A stretch of 6,846 bases of DNA. Source: Fidelibacterota bacterium (GTDB lineage Bacteria; Fidelibacterota; Marinisomatia; SCGC-AAA003-L08; D37C17). The stretch is taken from the NCBI GenBank assembly GCA_002705605.1, contig PAJD01000041.1, positions 13,112 to 19,957 of the forward strand. Reading direction: 5' to 3'. Positions 1-6,846 of the stretch are shown in pieces. Within the stretch, counting starts at the first letter, position 1; the number at the start of each line of letters is the position of its first letter. Both the position numbers and the translations under genes were made by a program. Under the pieces are notes generated by a model that searched no databases, was not told where the DNA came from, and saw only the letters and a list, made by a program, of their open reading frames with translations.

Positions 1-1101
1 ATTATTCTCATCAATATATTTATCTATCCAATCATCATCTTCATCTAAATTACATAAATCATAATCTTTACTATCAATAATATTAGACAGAGAGAATGTA
101 TCAAATGTTTGATAAATATTTGAATTTGGTCCATAGTAATTCAATAAAAATGAAGCTTCATTACTATATGTATTTATTGAATAATTATTAAAATTAATTT
201 GATTATTCTTTATATCATTAATGACTTCATAATTATCTATTCCTTTAAAAACCAAAGCAGTTTGTGTTGCCAATGATAATTGATAGGTTGAATCTGCATA
301 AATTTTATTATAAATAGGATATCTTCTAATAACATTATCAACCATATCAGATTCTTGATCAATAAGCCCTACATATGGTTTTGATTTCAGAAGTATTTCA
401 TAAGGATTAACATAATATTGTGGTGGAACTCTATTTATATCATATCCAATTTTAGATGCTAAAATTACATCTGTATTATTTTCTTTCGCATATAATATAG
501 AATTAGCAAATTCAATATCAGCATCTATATATGAACAATTGCCGCAATTATCGGATAGAGCATTATTAATAATCTTTGTTGTATGATCTGGAGAATCAAA
601 CATAATATCAAAAACTATTAATTTAGCATCTGCATCTGATAAATTTCTCACAACTTCTGACCATACTCTTCCTCTTGTATAAGGGTAACCTTCACATATC
701 AATCTATAAGATTCATCATCAATTTCAACAATAACAACATCTTGGCCATAATCTTTTATTCCATTTCCCTTGTCAATAAAAGGTTCGCCTTCATCCCATA
801 TATTATTATTATTTAAATCTTCATATGACTCATTAATATTCCATATACCATTTCCTACATCTTCAAATTTTTCATTAATATCATAAGTGCCATTATTATT
901 AACATCAACAAAAGATTCATTTTTTTTACTTTTAGTATTTAAAGATTCCCAACCAATAAGCGGTCCTCTAATCTTAAACCTCATATCATACATTTGAGAT
1001 TCAAGGTTAGAAAAAACTCCTATATAATCAAGAAAAAAAATAAAGAAAAAGGATATTATCCCAATAAAAAAATATATTGAGTAGGATTTGATTTTATTCA
1101 T
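1..1101 (-). CDS. CHASE2-domain membrane receptor, N-terminal part (runs off the left edge)
   Basis: The open frame begins at the ATG at 1101 and is still open after 367 codons at base 1. Residues 7-24 form one hydrophobic membrane segment, followed by MYDMRFKIRGP (37-47), the usual entry to a CHASE2 domain. The domain resumes at DVVIVEIDDESY (121-132), then YPYTRGRVW (139-147), AKLIVFDIMFDSP (159-171), DVILASKI (211-218), VDNVIRRYPI (254-263) and FLLNYYGP (318-325), each matching CHASE2 blocks in order. The late KIVLIG-type block and any second membrane helices or output domain lie outside the window. Residues 64-119 are an Asp/Asn-rich insertion absent from ordinary CHASE2 domains. CHASE2 domains face the periplasm and usually drive a cyclase, kinase, GGDEF or phosphatase output, so this is probably an inner-membrane receptor. 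It starts 5 bases after the barrel gene, without a Shine-Dalgarno sequence. The CHASE2 call is firm; the output is unknown. Confidence 0.85.
   Translation of the reverse strand, partial: MNKIKSYSIYFFIGIISFFFIFFLDYIGVFSNLESQMYDMRFKIRGPLIGWESLNTKSKKNESFVDVNNNGTYDINEKFEDVGNGIWNINESYEDLNNNNIWDEGEPFIDKGNGIKDYGQDVVIVEIDDESYRLICEGYPYTRGRVWSEVVRNLSDADAKLIVFDIMFDSPDHTTKIINNALSDNCGNCSYIDADIEFANSILYAKENNTDVILASKIGYDINRVPPQYYVNPYEILLKSKPYVGLIDQESDMVDNVIRRYPIYNKIYADSTYQLSLATQTALVFKGIDNYEVINDIKNNQINFNNYSINTYSNEASFLLNYYGPNSNIYQTFDTFSLSNIIDSKDYDLCNLDEDDDWIDKYIDENN
745..912 (-). other. Four tandem EF-hand-like Asp/Asn repeats inserted in the CHASE2 domain
   Basis: This segment encodes residues 64-119 of the CHASE2 protein. 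Four units follow the pattern aromatic-x-D-x-(N)-N-G-x-x-D/N-x-x-E: FVDVNNNGTYDINE (64-77), FEDVGNGIWNINE (79-91), YEDLNNNNIWDEGE (93-106) and FIDKGNGIKDYG (108-119). Units 1 and 3 have exact 12-residue EF-type loop spacing, D66/N68/N70 to E77 and D95/N97/N99 to E106. Units 2 and 4 are one residue shorter. Calcium binding is inferred from this spacing. The DNA of the units has diverged, so it is a protein-level repeat rather than a recent DNA duplication. Confidence 0.75.
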
Positions 1102-1106
1102 CAATT

Positions 1107-4100
1107 TTAAAATCTATAAGAAAAGTTTACTTTAAACAATGAGTTATTATAATCAGTTGAAGAGACAACACTCTTAATTTTATAATTATAACTAAAGTTG
1201 ATAAACATATCTTCAACAGGGACTATTTCTGAAAAAAGTTGCAATGAAAATTGATAATACTTATTTGAGGTTCCATCTGCGTAAGTATAATTTATTCCAG
1301 AACCAATTTTTTGAATTTTTTCACTTAGTTTATAATTAAAAGAGCCTCCTATGGAATTAATTTTTTGTTTATCGAAATATTCGGATACTTTTTGTGCATA
1401 ATCAAAATAATTATTTGAATAATTAATTACAGACTCCCAATCTTGATTAATTTTAGTTTTCAAGTTTATAGTAATATTTTTATTTAATGATCTAGGTGAT
1501 ATATAGGATGTGTCAGCAATAGACTCTCCAGATATTCCATCAATTACAAAACCTCTATCTAAATACAACAAGTCTTTCTTATTTGAATAATAATAAGTGA
1601 ACGTTAAATTTTGATTATATAAATACATAAAGTTATGATTTACTGAAAAATTATAATTATTTGTTTGTGTACTTAACCTGGTATCCAAAATATCATTATC
1701 ATTAATTATACCATCATTATTTATATCTAAATCATAAAGCTCAGATTCACCACTTTGCCTTTTATAGTCAGCAAAAGAAAATGTAAAAGAAGGTAAATCA
1801 ATGCCAGGGTAATAACTAAGATTATAATCATATTTTTCTGAACTATCTGATGAAGAATCATCGCTTATACCATTTAATATATTGCTATATTTTAATGTTA
1901 AAAACATTCTATTTTGAAATAGTCTGATTCTATCTGTTAAATATGTTTCTTTAATATCTTTTTGTAAATAGGGATTCCCAAGAGTATTAAAAGATTGTCC
2001 AACCTTTTTAATACCAAACTGAATTTGATTATTTAATAATCTTAAAGAAAAATCAACATTATAAGCAATTTCAGGAGAATCAAAAATATCAGTAAAAGAT
2101 AAGGATTCACCATCTTCAAGTTTTTGAACTAAATTATAAAATGGAATTGTTGGAACAGCATCAAAATTATAATGAAAAACATCTTCGAAACTTTGTGGAT
2201 CTGGGATAGCATCAAGTGCTATTCCTTGTTCTAAAACTTCCAATTGAATTTCAACATCATTATTGAAATTCCATATTTCTAAATCAGAATCATATTCACC
2301 ATTAAAATAAATATATGCTTTGCATTCATGCCAATAATGATCAGATGGGTTACATCCTCCGGATTGATACGAATCAGTACAATTTTCAGTTAATAATTCT
2401 ACATTAGAATAGGTTGTTCCAAATTCACAATCTGTGTAATTATCACTATATGTATCAAATTCATCAACTGTTTTAACAGGATTCCAAATATTTTCATTAA
2501 TAAAACTCATTGCAACAGAAGATTTAATTTTCAATCTCTTGTTTTTTGTTGAATAATTAAAATCTGAGCCAAAAATTATATTATCTTCAGGTTTATCACC
2601 TCCCCATTGATTTTCTAATATATTAATTTGACCTTGTTCAAAGTCTAAATCATAATTTGTGTTAAGATATGATTTTATATTCTCAGTTGATACTTTAATA
2701 TCCCAAACATACTGTACCAAATCATAATATGTTTCATTATCACATAAACTAATATCAACCAATCCATAATCATCAATTAAATTTTGGCAATCCTCAACAT
2801 AAAGAGAACTTTTAGATGTTATTAAATTTGCAGAATATGTATCTGTTAAAAAATTACTCGGGATATCTTCCTCATCATCATAGTCCCAACTACCATCAAT
2901 TTGAAACTGAGAACTATTATCTTCATAGATTGGCTCTCCATCTGTAAATAATCCATCAGAATTCAAATCAATAAAAGTATCTGAATTAAAATCACTAAAT
3001 ATATCCAAATCTGCAGGTAATGATATAACAGCACCATCTAAATCCTTATTAACAGAATTAATATCATCTTTAGCTTTTAAGATACTAAACCCATAATTAA
3101 ATCCGCTTGGATTACCTATACCAATTCTTAATGCTGATATATTTCTTTTGAAAGTATATCCTGACCTTGAAATATCTACATAATCACTATCATAGCCTGA
3201 GATACAATTATCACCATCATATTCATCACATATATACTCTGAAGAGTAATCTGATATAATTACAGCATCTTGATAAGGATTGCCTTGGATAGACCTAGCT
3301 AATTCTCCTGATACTAAATCAATTTCAAACTTTGAAGATTTATAATTAAATCCTACACCTCTAACCCTATTACCTCTTATAGTAAAATCACTTTGATTTG
3401 GATAAAAATCACCATATTTAAGATTTATATTGTCACTTAATGATATATCAAACAAATATCTATCTCTAGCTTGATATAGAGGATTTTCTAATGAAGATTT
3501 CTTAAGTTTGGTTTTAATACCAATCCAATCATTACTAAAACTAAAATCTAAGTTAGAATTATTTGTATAAGATTTTAAAGAATCAACTCTATTTATCAAA
3601 TAATCATTCCAAAATTTTCCATCATAAGAACTTGAAAGGCCTTCTAAATTTCCTAAAATATAAAAATCCCAAATTATAGGCTGATAACTTTCACCATTTA
3701 GATTATATAAAAGAACTTTGACCTGATGATTCCCTGGAGACAAATTGGACTCAGACAAGGTTAAATTCGTTTCTCTTATATCCGCACTATTGCTTAAATC
3801 AATATCGTCAACAAAAATTTTTGTTAAACTAAAATCTATATCTTTCATTCTAAAATAAGAAAGAGCTATGAATAAATCTTCTTGTTCAATTTTCTGTTCA
3901 GGTTGAGGTGAAATAATATTAACATCATAATCAATAAAATTTTCATCTAACAACTCTTCTTCAATTTCTTCTTCAATTAAAATACTAATTGGAACATCAT
4001 ATGGATCTATTGAAGGAATACTGATAAAATTACCATTGCTATTTTCTAATAAAATATAATACTCAATATATTTTTCATTTAAAAAATCTGATGGGATTGT

Positions 4101-4325
4101 AAAACTATAAAAATCAGAAGTTAATGGATTTAAATCACTTTGTAAAAATATTTCACTATTACCAGATTTATAAAATAATTTAAAATCAATAATTTCTTCT
4201 GGAGTATAATCAGTATAAACTTTTATTTCTAAAGAAGAATTAAGATAAGCATTATTAGGTATCTGATGATCAATTATTTTAGAAAATGAAAAACTAAAGA
4301 ATAAAGAAATAAAGATAAAAATCAT
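1107..4325 (-). CDS. Large outer-membrane beta-barrel protein with N-terminal Ig-like domains
   Basis: A signal peptide (about residues 1-15) is followed by an Ig-like domain (about 17-112), an acidic linker rich in Glu (about 115-130) and a second Ig-like domain (about 133-226, with FVDDIDLSNSADI and LSPGNHQVKVLL). The rest is a long run of alternating, aromatic-rich beta strands typical of an outer-membrane barrel. It ends in FKVNFSYRF, a C-terminal aromatic signal of the kind recognised by the Bam machinery. No TonB box or plug domain is visible. Within the barrel are the motif GDFYPNQSDFTIRGNRVRG (305-323), an EF-type loop D453/N455/D457/G458 to E464, a dockerin-like loop D867/N869/D871/G872 to D878, and a Cys-rich stretch (about 625-680) that is probably an exposed loop. 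The start lies 2 bases after the FecR stop. The specific function is unrecognised; a partner or ligand-facing component of the module is inferred from context. Confidence 0.8.
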   Translation of the reverse strand: MIFIFISLFFSFSFSKIIDHQIPNNAYLNSSLEIKVYTDYTPEEIIDFKLFYKSGNSEIFLQSDLNPLTSDFYSFTIPSDFLNEKYIEYYILLENSNGNFISIPSIDPYDVPISILIEEEIEEELLDENFIDYDVNIISPQPEQKIEQEDLFIALSYFRMKDIDFSLTKIFVDDIDLSNSADIRETNLTLSESNLSPGNHQVKVLLYNLNGESYQPIIWDFYILGNLEGLSSSYDGKFWNDYLINRVDSLKSYTNNSNLDFSFSNDWIGIKTKLKKSSLENPLYQARDRYLFDISLSDNINLKYGDFYPNQSDFTIRGNRVRGVGFNYKSSKFEIDLVSGELARSIQGNPYQDAVIISDYSSEYICDEYDGDNCISGYDSDYVDISRSGYTFKRNISALRIGIGNPSGFNYGFSILKAKDDINSVNKDLDGAVISLPADLDIFSDFNSDTFIDLNSDGLFTDGEPIYEDNSSQFQIDGSWDYDDEEDIPSNFLTDTYSANLITSKSSLYVEDCQNLIDDYGLVDISLCDNETYYDLVQYVWDIKVSTENIKSYLNTNYDLDFEQGQINILENQWGGDKPEDNIIFGSDFNYSTKNKRLKIKSSVAMSFINENIWNPVKTVDEFDTYSDNYTDCEFGTTYSNVELLTENCTDSYQSGGCNPSDHYWHECKAYIYFNGEYDSDLEIWNFNNDVEIQLEVLEQGIALDAIPDPQSFEDVFHYNFDAVPTIPFYNLVQKLEDGESLSFTDIFDSPEIAYNVDFSLRLLNNQIQFGIKKVGQSFNTLGNPYLQKDIKETYLTDRIRLFQNRMFLTLKYSNILNGISDDSSSDSSEKYDYNLSYYPGIDLPSFTFSFADYKRQSGESELYDLDINNDGIINDNDILDTRLSTQTNNYNFSVNHNFMYLYNQNLTFTYYYSNKKDLLYLDRGFVIDGISGESIADTSYISPRSLNKNITINLKTKINQDWESVINYSNNYFDYAQKVSEYFDKQKINSIGGSFNYKLSEKIQKIGSGINYTYADGTSNKYYQFSLQLFSEIVPVEDMFINFSYNYKIKSVVSSTDYNNSLFKVNFSYRF

Positions 4326-4327
4326 AT

Positions 4328-5068
4328 TTACTCATTGTATTTTATAATTATTTCTCTTTCTTCACCATCAGAATTATAAACCTTAATAATTAATTCATTA
4401 ATTGTTTGATTTTCGATCTCTTCTTCAAAATAATTTTCAATAGGCTGTTCTTCTTCATCAAACTCAATGAATGTTTCAATTGGATTTATATCAGCTGGTG
4501 TTACAATCTGAGAGTCAATTGTTCCATCAATACCAGATGTTACTTTTAAATTTTTAGATAATTTTACAATTTTATTTGATTCTTTATTTCTTATTTCAAC
4601 AGTACCTTCATAACCAAAGAATTTATCTCCATCTTCATTAGATTCAAGGATAAAACTTGTTCCCTTAACAGAAGCCACTGACGTTGGAGTTATAACCATA
4701 AACTCATCATCGTTTTGTTTTGAAATATCTAATTTCAAAAGACCATTACTCATATTTATTCTCTTACTAATACTTTTCTTATTAATTTGACCTCTAACAT
4801 ATAATTCTGAATCATGATGAATCTTAATCGTTGTTCCATCATCCAAATAAGAAAATTTAACAAAACCATCACTATCAGTAACAATTAAATCATTATTAAA
4901 TAATTGAGAACCCATTTTAAGTTCATTTTCAAATTCATTACTTAAGTAATTCTTATATTTCACATCACCTGTAGATTTTGTAACTATAGCTAATGTTTCT
5001 TTATTAATTAAAAAAGAAATAAATACTAAGCTTAATAAAAACTTATATTTTATAATATTATTGAACAT
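4328..5068 (-). CDS. Secreted FecR-domain protein
   Basis: Residues 1-27 are a signal peptide ending ETLA. A FecR domain spans about 28-165: MGSQLFNNDLIVTDSDG (52-68), FSYLDDGTTIKIHHDSEL (72-89), SNGLLKLDIS (107-116), then FMVITPTSVASVKGTSFIL (123-141) and FFGYEGTVEIRN (150-161). The TP, GT and EG positions are the family's most conserved ones. The C-terminal tail (about 190-246) is acidic, with EFDEEEQ and a closing charged strand. It has no N-terminal cytoplasmic anti-sigma region and no internal membrane helix before the domain, so it is the exported type rather than FecR of the FecI/FecR/FecA iron system. The start overlaps the previous gene by 11 bases, which favours translational coupling. 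Next to CHASE2 and an outer-membrane barrel, a periplasmic or surface binding role is plausible. The domain call is firm; the ligand is unknown. Confidence 0.9.
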   Translation of the reverse strand: MFNNIIKYKFLLSLVFISFLINKETLAIVTKSTGDVKYKNYLSNEFENELKMGSQLFNNDLIVTDSDGFVKFSYLDDGTTIKIHHDSELYVRGQINKKSISKRINMSNGLLKLDISKQNDDEFMVITPTSVASVKGTSFILESNEDGDKFFGYEGTVEIRNKESNKIVKLSKNLKVTSGIDGTIDSQIVTPADINPIETFIEFDEEEQPIENYFEEEIENQTINELIIKVYNSDGEEREIIIKYNE

Positions 5069-6266
5069 CTACATCCATTATATTTATTTCACCTTGACTT
5101 TGTTTATTAATCAAATCTATTAAATAATTAATAGATATATTCTGATTATTCAAAGTCATAGATGAGTTAACACTATTAAAATCTTTTAATTGACCACCTT
5201 CACCAAATAAACTTTCATAATTATCAGCACCAATTAATAACTTTATATTTTCTAAATTAACATCTTGGCTAACAACAGGAGGTTCTACTGATTGTGTATC
5301 TTGAACCTTAAATAAAAATATAGGACTAAATTCTTCCATTAAACCATTAGATGTATCATATGTTCTTCTTACTTGCCAAACATATAAATGACCAGGAATT
5401 ATTTCTCCTGCGCCAGATGCAGGATATTGAAATGAATTAACATTAGATGATAATGCATAATATCCAGAATTAATAGGAAGCACTGAATAATCTTCCAATG
5501 CTTCTTGTAGTGAGCTGTGATCATTTGATCTAAACTCAGATACTCGAATAGAAAAATCACACTTATTACAATAATCAGAATTCCATTGAAAAGTAGGATT
5601 TGATGACATCACTATATTTGACAATGAATCTGATAAATCAACAGAACCTGGAGTAATTAGATCTAAATATGAAGGAACAAAAATTTCAACTGTTTCAGAT
5701 ATTTGATCTATTTCTGTATTATTTTCATTTTCTAAAACAAAATTAAAATTATATACACCATTTGGTGCTCGTCCTAAACTTAAAAATAAATCAGCAATTT
5801 CCTCAATATCATCATCAGTAACACTTAAATTATATTCTTCAAGAGCAAAATCTGTATTACCAGCTAGCTGAGTTGTTTCAAAATTTAAATCAGTGTTTCT
5901 AAAACTTATATCTGAGATAGTATTAGAGTTAATATCAAAGCGTACTTTTCCATCAACAAGTTGCTTAGTTTCATCCATTAATCCTGGAATAAACATAGAA
6001 ATATCAAATGAAACATAAAGTTTACTTACATCATGAGTTGTGTTAGTACCACAATCTTCACTAAACAAAGCATCACTTAAATCAATAGAGTAATCAAAGA
6101 GAAGAGTAGTTGATTCTCCTGATTCTAAATCTATAGAACTTAAATAAAATCCAATAATATCATCATTGAAAAAATTCTTTTTAATTTTTGGACAATTATA
6201 ACATGTACAATCAGAATATAAAAAAGTACTAAATATTAAGGCAATATATATATACATATGCTTCAT
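5058..6266 (-). CDS. Secreted protein with fibronectin-III-like domain, first gene of the operon
   Basis: Residues 1-18 are a short signal peptide (MKHMYIYIALIFSTFLYS). The mature start carries C20, C22 and C25 in a CxCxxC arrangement, and there is no proper lipobox. Residues about 40-200 are a beta-rich region of unknown family, including an acidic stretch near 150-160. Residues about 206-325 look like a fibronectin-III/Ig-type domain, with NPTFQW (223-228), a YxxRV-like strand, and PGHLYVWQVRR (about 291-301), the usual 'PtF.W ... PG..Y.WQVR' layout. A CxxC pair sits at C233/C236. The C-terminal 60 residues hold a small helical-looking module ending INIMDVDVQ. The ATG at 6266 gives the full signal peptide; the ATG at codon 4 is an alternative. 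No Shine-Dalgarno sequence is visible. It is an exported protein of unknown function, inferred to belong to the same envelope module as the genes after it. Confidence 0.75.
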   Translation of the reverse strand: MKHMYIYIALIFSTFLYSDCTCYNCPKIKKNFFNDDIIGFYLSSIDLESGESTTLLFDYSIDLSDALFSEDCGTNTTHDVSKLYVSFDISMFIPGLMDETKQLVDGKVRFDINSNTISDISFRNTDLNFETTQLAGNTDFALEEYNLSVTDDDIEEIADLFLSLGRAPNGVYNFNFVLENENNTEIDQISETVEIFVPSYLDLITPGSVDLSDSLSNIVMSSNPTFQWNSDYCNKCDFSIRVSEFRSNDHSSLQEALEDYSVLPINSGYYALSSNVNSFQYPASGAGEIIPGHLYVWQVRRTYDTSNGLMEEFSPIFLFKVQDTQSVEPPVVSQDVNLENIKLLIGADNYESLFGEGGQLKDFNSVNSSMTLNNQNISINYLIDLINKQSQGEINIMDVDVQ

Positions 6267-6304
6267 GGTGATAATTTAAGAAAATATATAGGAATATCTA
6301 AAGT
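6267..6304 (-). promoter_or_regulatory. Short gap that must hold the operon promoter, if there is one
   Basis: Only 38 bases separate the rRNA terminator from the first ATG. On the minus strand they contain AT-rich stretches such as TATATATTTT (6290-6281) that could serve as a -10 element. TTGGGC in the terminator stem (6316-6311) is a possible -35-like sequence, but the spacing of about 20 bases to TATATA is longer than usual. No Shine-Dalgarno sequence precedes the ATG. Either a compact promoter overlaps the terminator, or the operon is read by transcription passing through it. Confidence 0.3.
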
Positions 6305-6337
6305 AAAAAGGCCCAACAAAAATTGTTGAGCCTTTTT
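6305..6337 (-). terminator. Rho-independent terminator after 5S rRNA
   Basis: On the minus strand, AAAAAGGCTCAACA (6337-6324) pairs with TGTTGGGCCTTTTT (6318-6305) around the 5-base loop ATTTT. This makes a 14-base-pair stem with a single U-G wobble, and its 3' arm ends in the T tract. It begins a few bases after the 5S rRNA, as expected for the end of an rRNA operon. The A tract at the 5' arm means the hairpin could also work on the other strand. Confidence 0.9.
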
Positions 6338-6343
6338 AAAAAA

Positions 6344-6460
6344 AACGGCAACGACCTAATCTCCCACACTGGTCTCCCGTGCAGTACCATCGGCGCTACA
6401 GAGCTTAACTTCCGAGTTCGAGATGGGATCGGGTGGATCCTCCGTGCTATAGTTACCGTA
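6344..6460 (-). rRNA. rrf: 5S ribosomal RNA
   Basis: The minus strand shows the conserved 5S blocks in order: CCCATCTCGAACTCGGAAGT, TTAAGC, GCGCCGATGGTACTGC and GTGGGAGATTAGGTCG. The ends were set by helix I: ACGGTAAC at the 5' end (from 6459) pairs with GTTGCCGT at the 3' end (to 6345) with one wobble pair. Length is about 117 bases, normal for bacteria. The true ends may differ by one or two bases. Confidence 0.95.
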
Positions 6461-6519
6461 AAAATTAGTTGAAATAATGAATGTAAAAATATCGTCATTT
6501 GATCATAAAATAAGACTAA
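6461..6519 (-). other. 23S-5S internal transcribed spacer
   Basis: These roughly 59 very AT-rich bases lie between the 3' end of 23S and the 5' end of 5S. I see no tRNA, no open frame of interest and no clear long processing stem. The right boundary depends on the estimated 23S end. Confidence 0.7.

Positions 6520-6846
<327 letters not shown>

Noticed and set aside
1681..1740. Dockerin of a cellulosome
   Set aside because: There is one loop only, in the middle of a barrel protein; real dockerins have two loops with helices and usually sit at a chain end next to an enzyme.
1107..4325. TonB-dependent receptor
   Set aside because: No TonB box or plug domain is visible; the N-terminus holds Ig-like domains instead, so only the barrel character is supported.
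6200..6266. Lipoprotein signal on the 402-residue protein
   Set aside because: The residues before C20 are Y-S-D, with a charged residue at -1, which does not fit a lipobox; an ordinary signal peptide fits better.
6298..6498. 66-codon open frame on the minus strand
   Set aside because: It lies across the 5S rRNA and the terminator; the conserved 5S blocks explain the sequence and the translation looks like no known protein.
6461..6519. tRNA or small RNA in the 23S-5S spacer
   Set aside because: The spacer is too short for a tRNA and shows no cloverleaf or T-loop sequence.

Overview
The window is an AT-rich bacterial segment in which every supported gene is on the minus strand. It reads from right to left as the 3' end of a 23S rRNA, a short spacer, a complete 5S rRNA, a strong hairpin terminator, and then four tightly packed protein genes. 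The last of these runs off the left edge. The low G+C, the lack of recognisable Shine-Dalgarno sequences, the envelope proteins carrying Asp/Asn-rich 'DxNxDG..DGEP' loops, and the large aromatic-ended outer-membrane barrel fit a Gram-negative marine lineage. I would guess candidate phylum Marinimicrobia (SAR406) or a relative in the Bacteroidota/Ignavibacteria neighbourhood. This is inferred from style and was not tested against a database.

Layout: 23S 3' portion (about 6520-6846), 23S-5S spacer (about 6461-6519), 5S (about 6344-6460), terminator (6305-6337), and a 38-base gap. The genes are then: a 402-residue secreted protein with a fibronectin-III-like domain (5058-6266); a 246-residue secreted FecR-domain protein (4328-5068); a 1072-residue protein with Ig-like domains and a beta-barrel (1107-4325); and the first 367 residues of a CHASE2-domain membrane receptor (1-1101). 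The junctions are an 11-base overlap, a 2-base gap and a 5-base gap, so the four genes almost certainly form one operon.

CHASE2 is an extracytoplasmic sensor domain usually joined to a cyclase, kinase or GGDEF output, and genes for secreted FecR-domain proteins often lie near CHASE2 genes. Here those two come with an outer-membrane barrel and a secreted Fn3-like protein, which suggests a cell-envelope sensing module reaching from the outer membrane to an inner-membrane receptor. The most unusual feature is inside the receptor: the CHASE2 domain is split near its N-terminus by four tandem Asp/Asn-rich, EF-hand-like loops. Loops of the same type occur in the barrel protein, so calcium may be a shared structural factor or signal. 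The receptor's output domain lies outside the window, so the downstream signal cannot be named.
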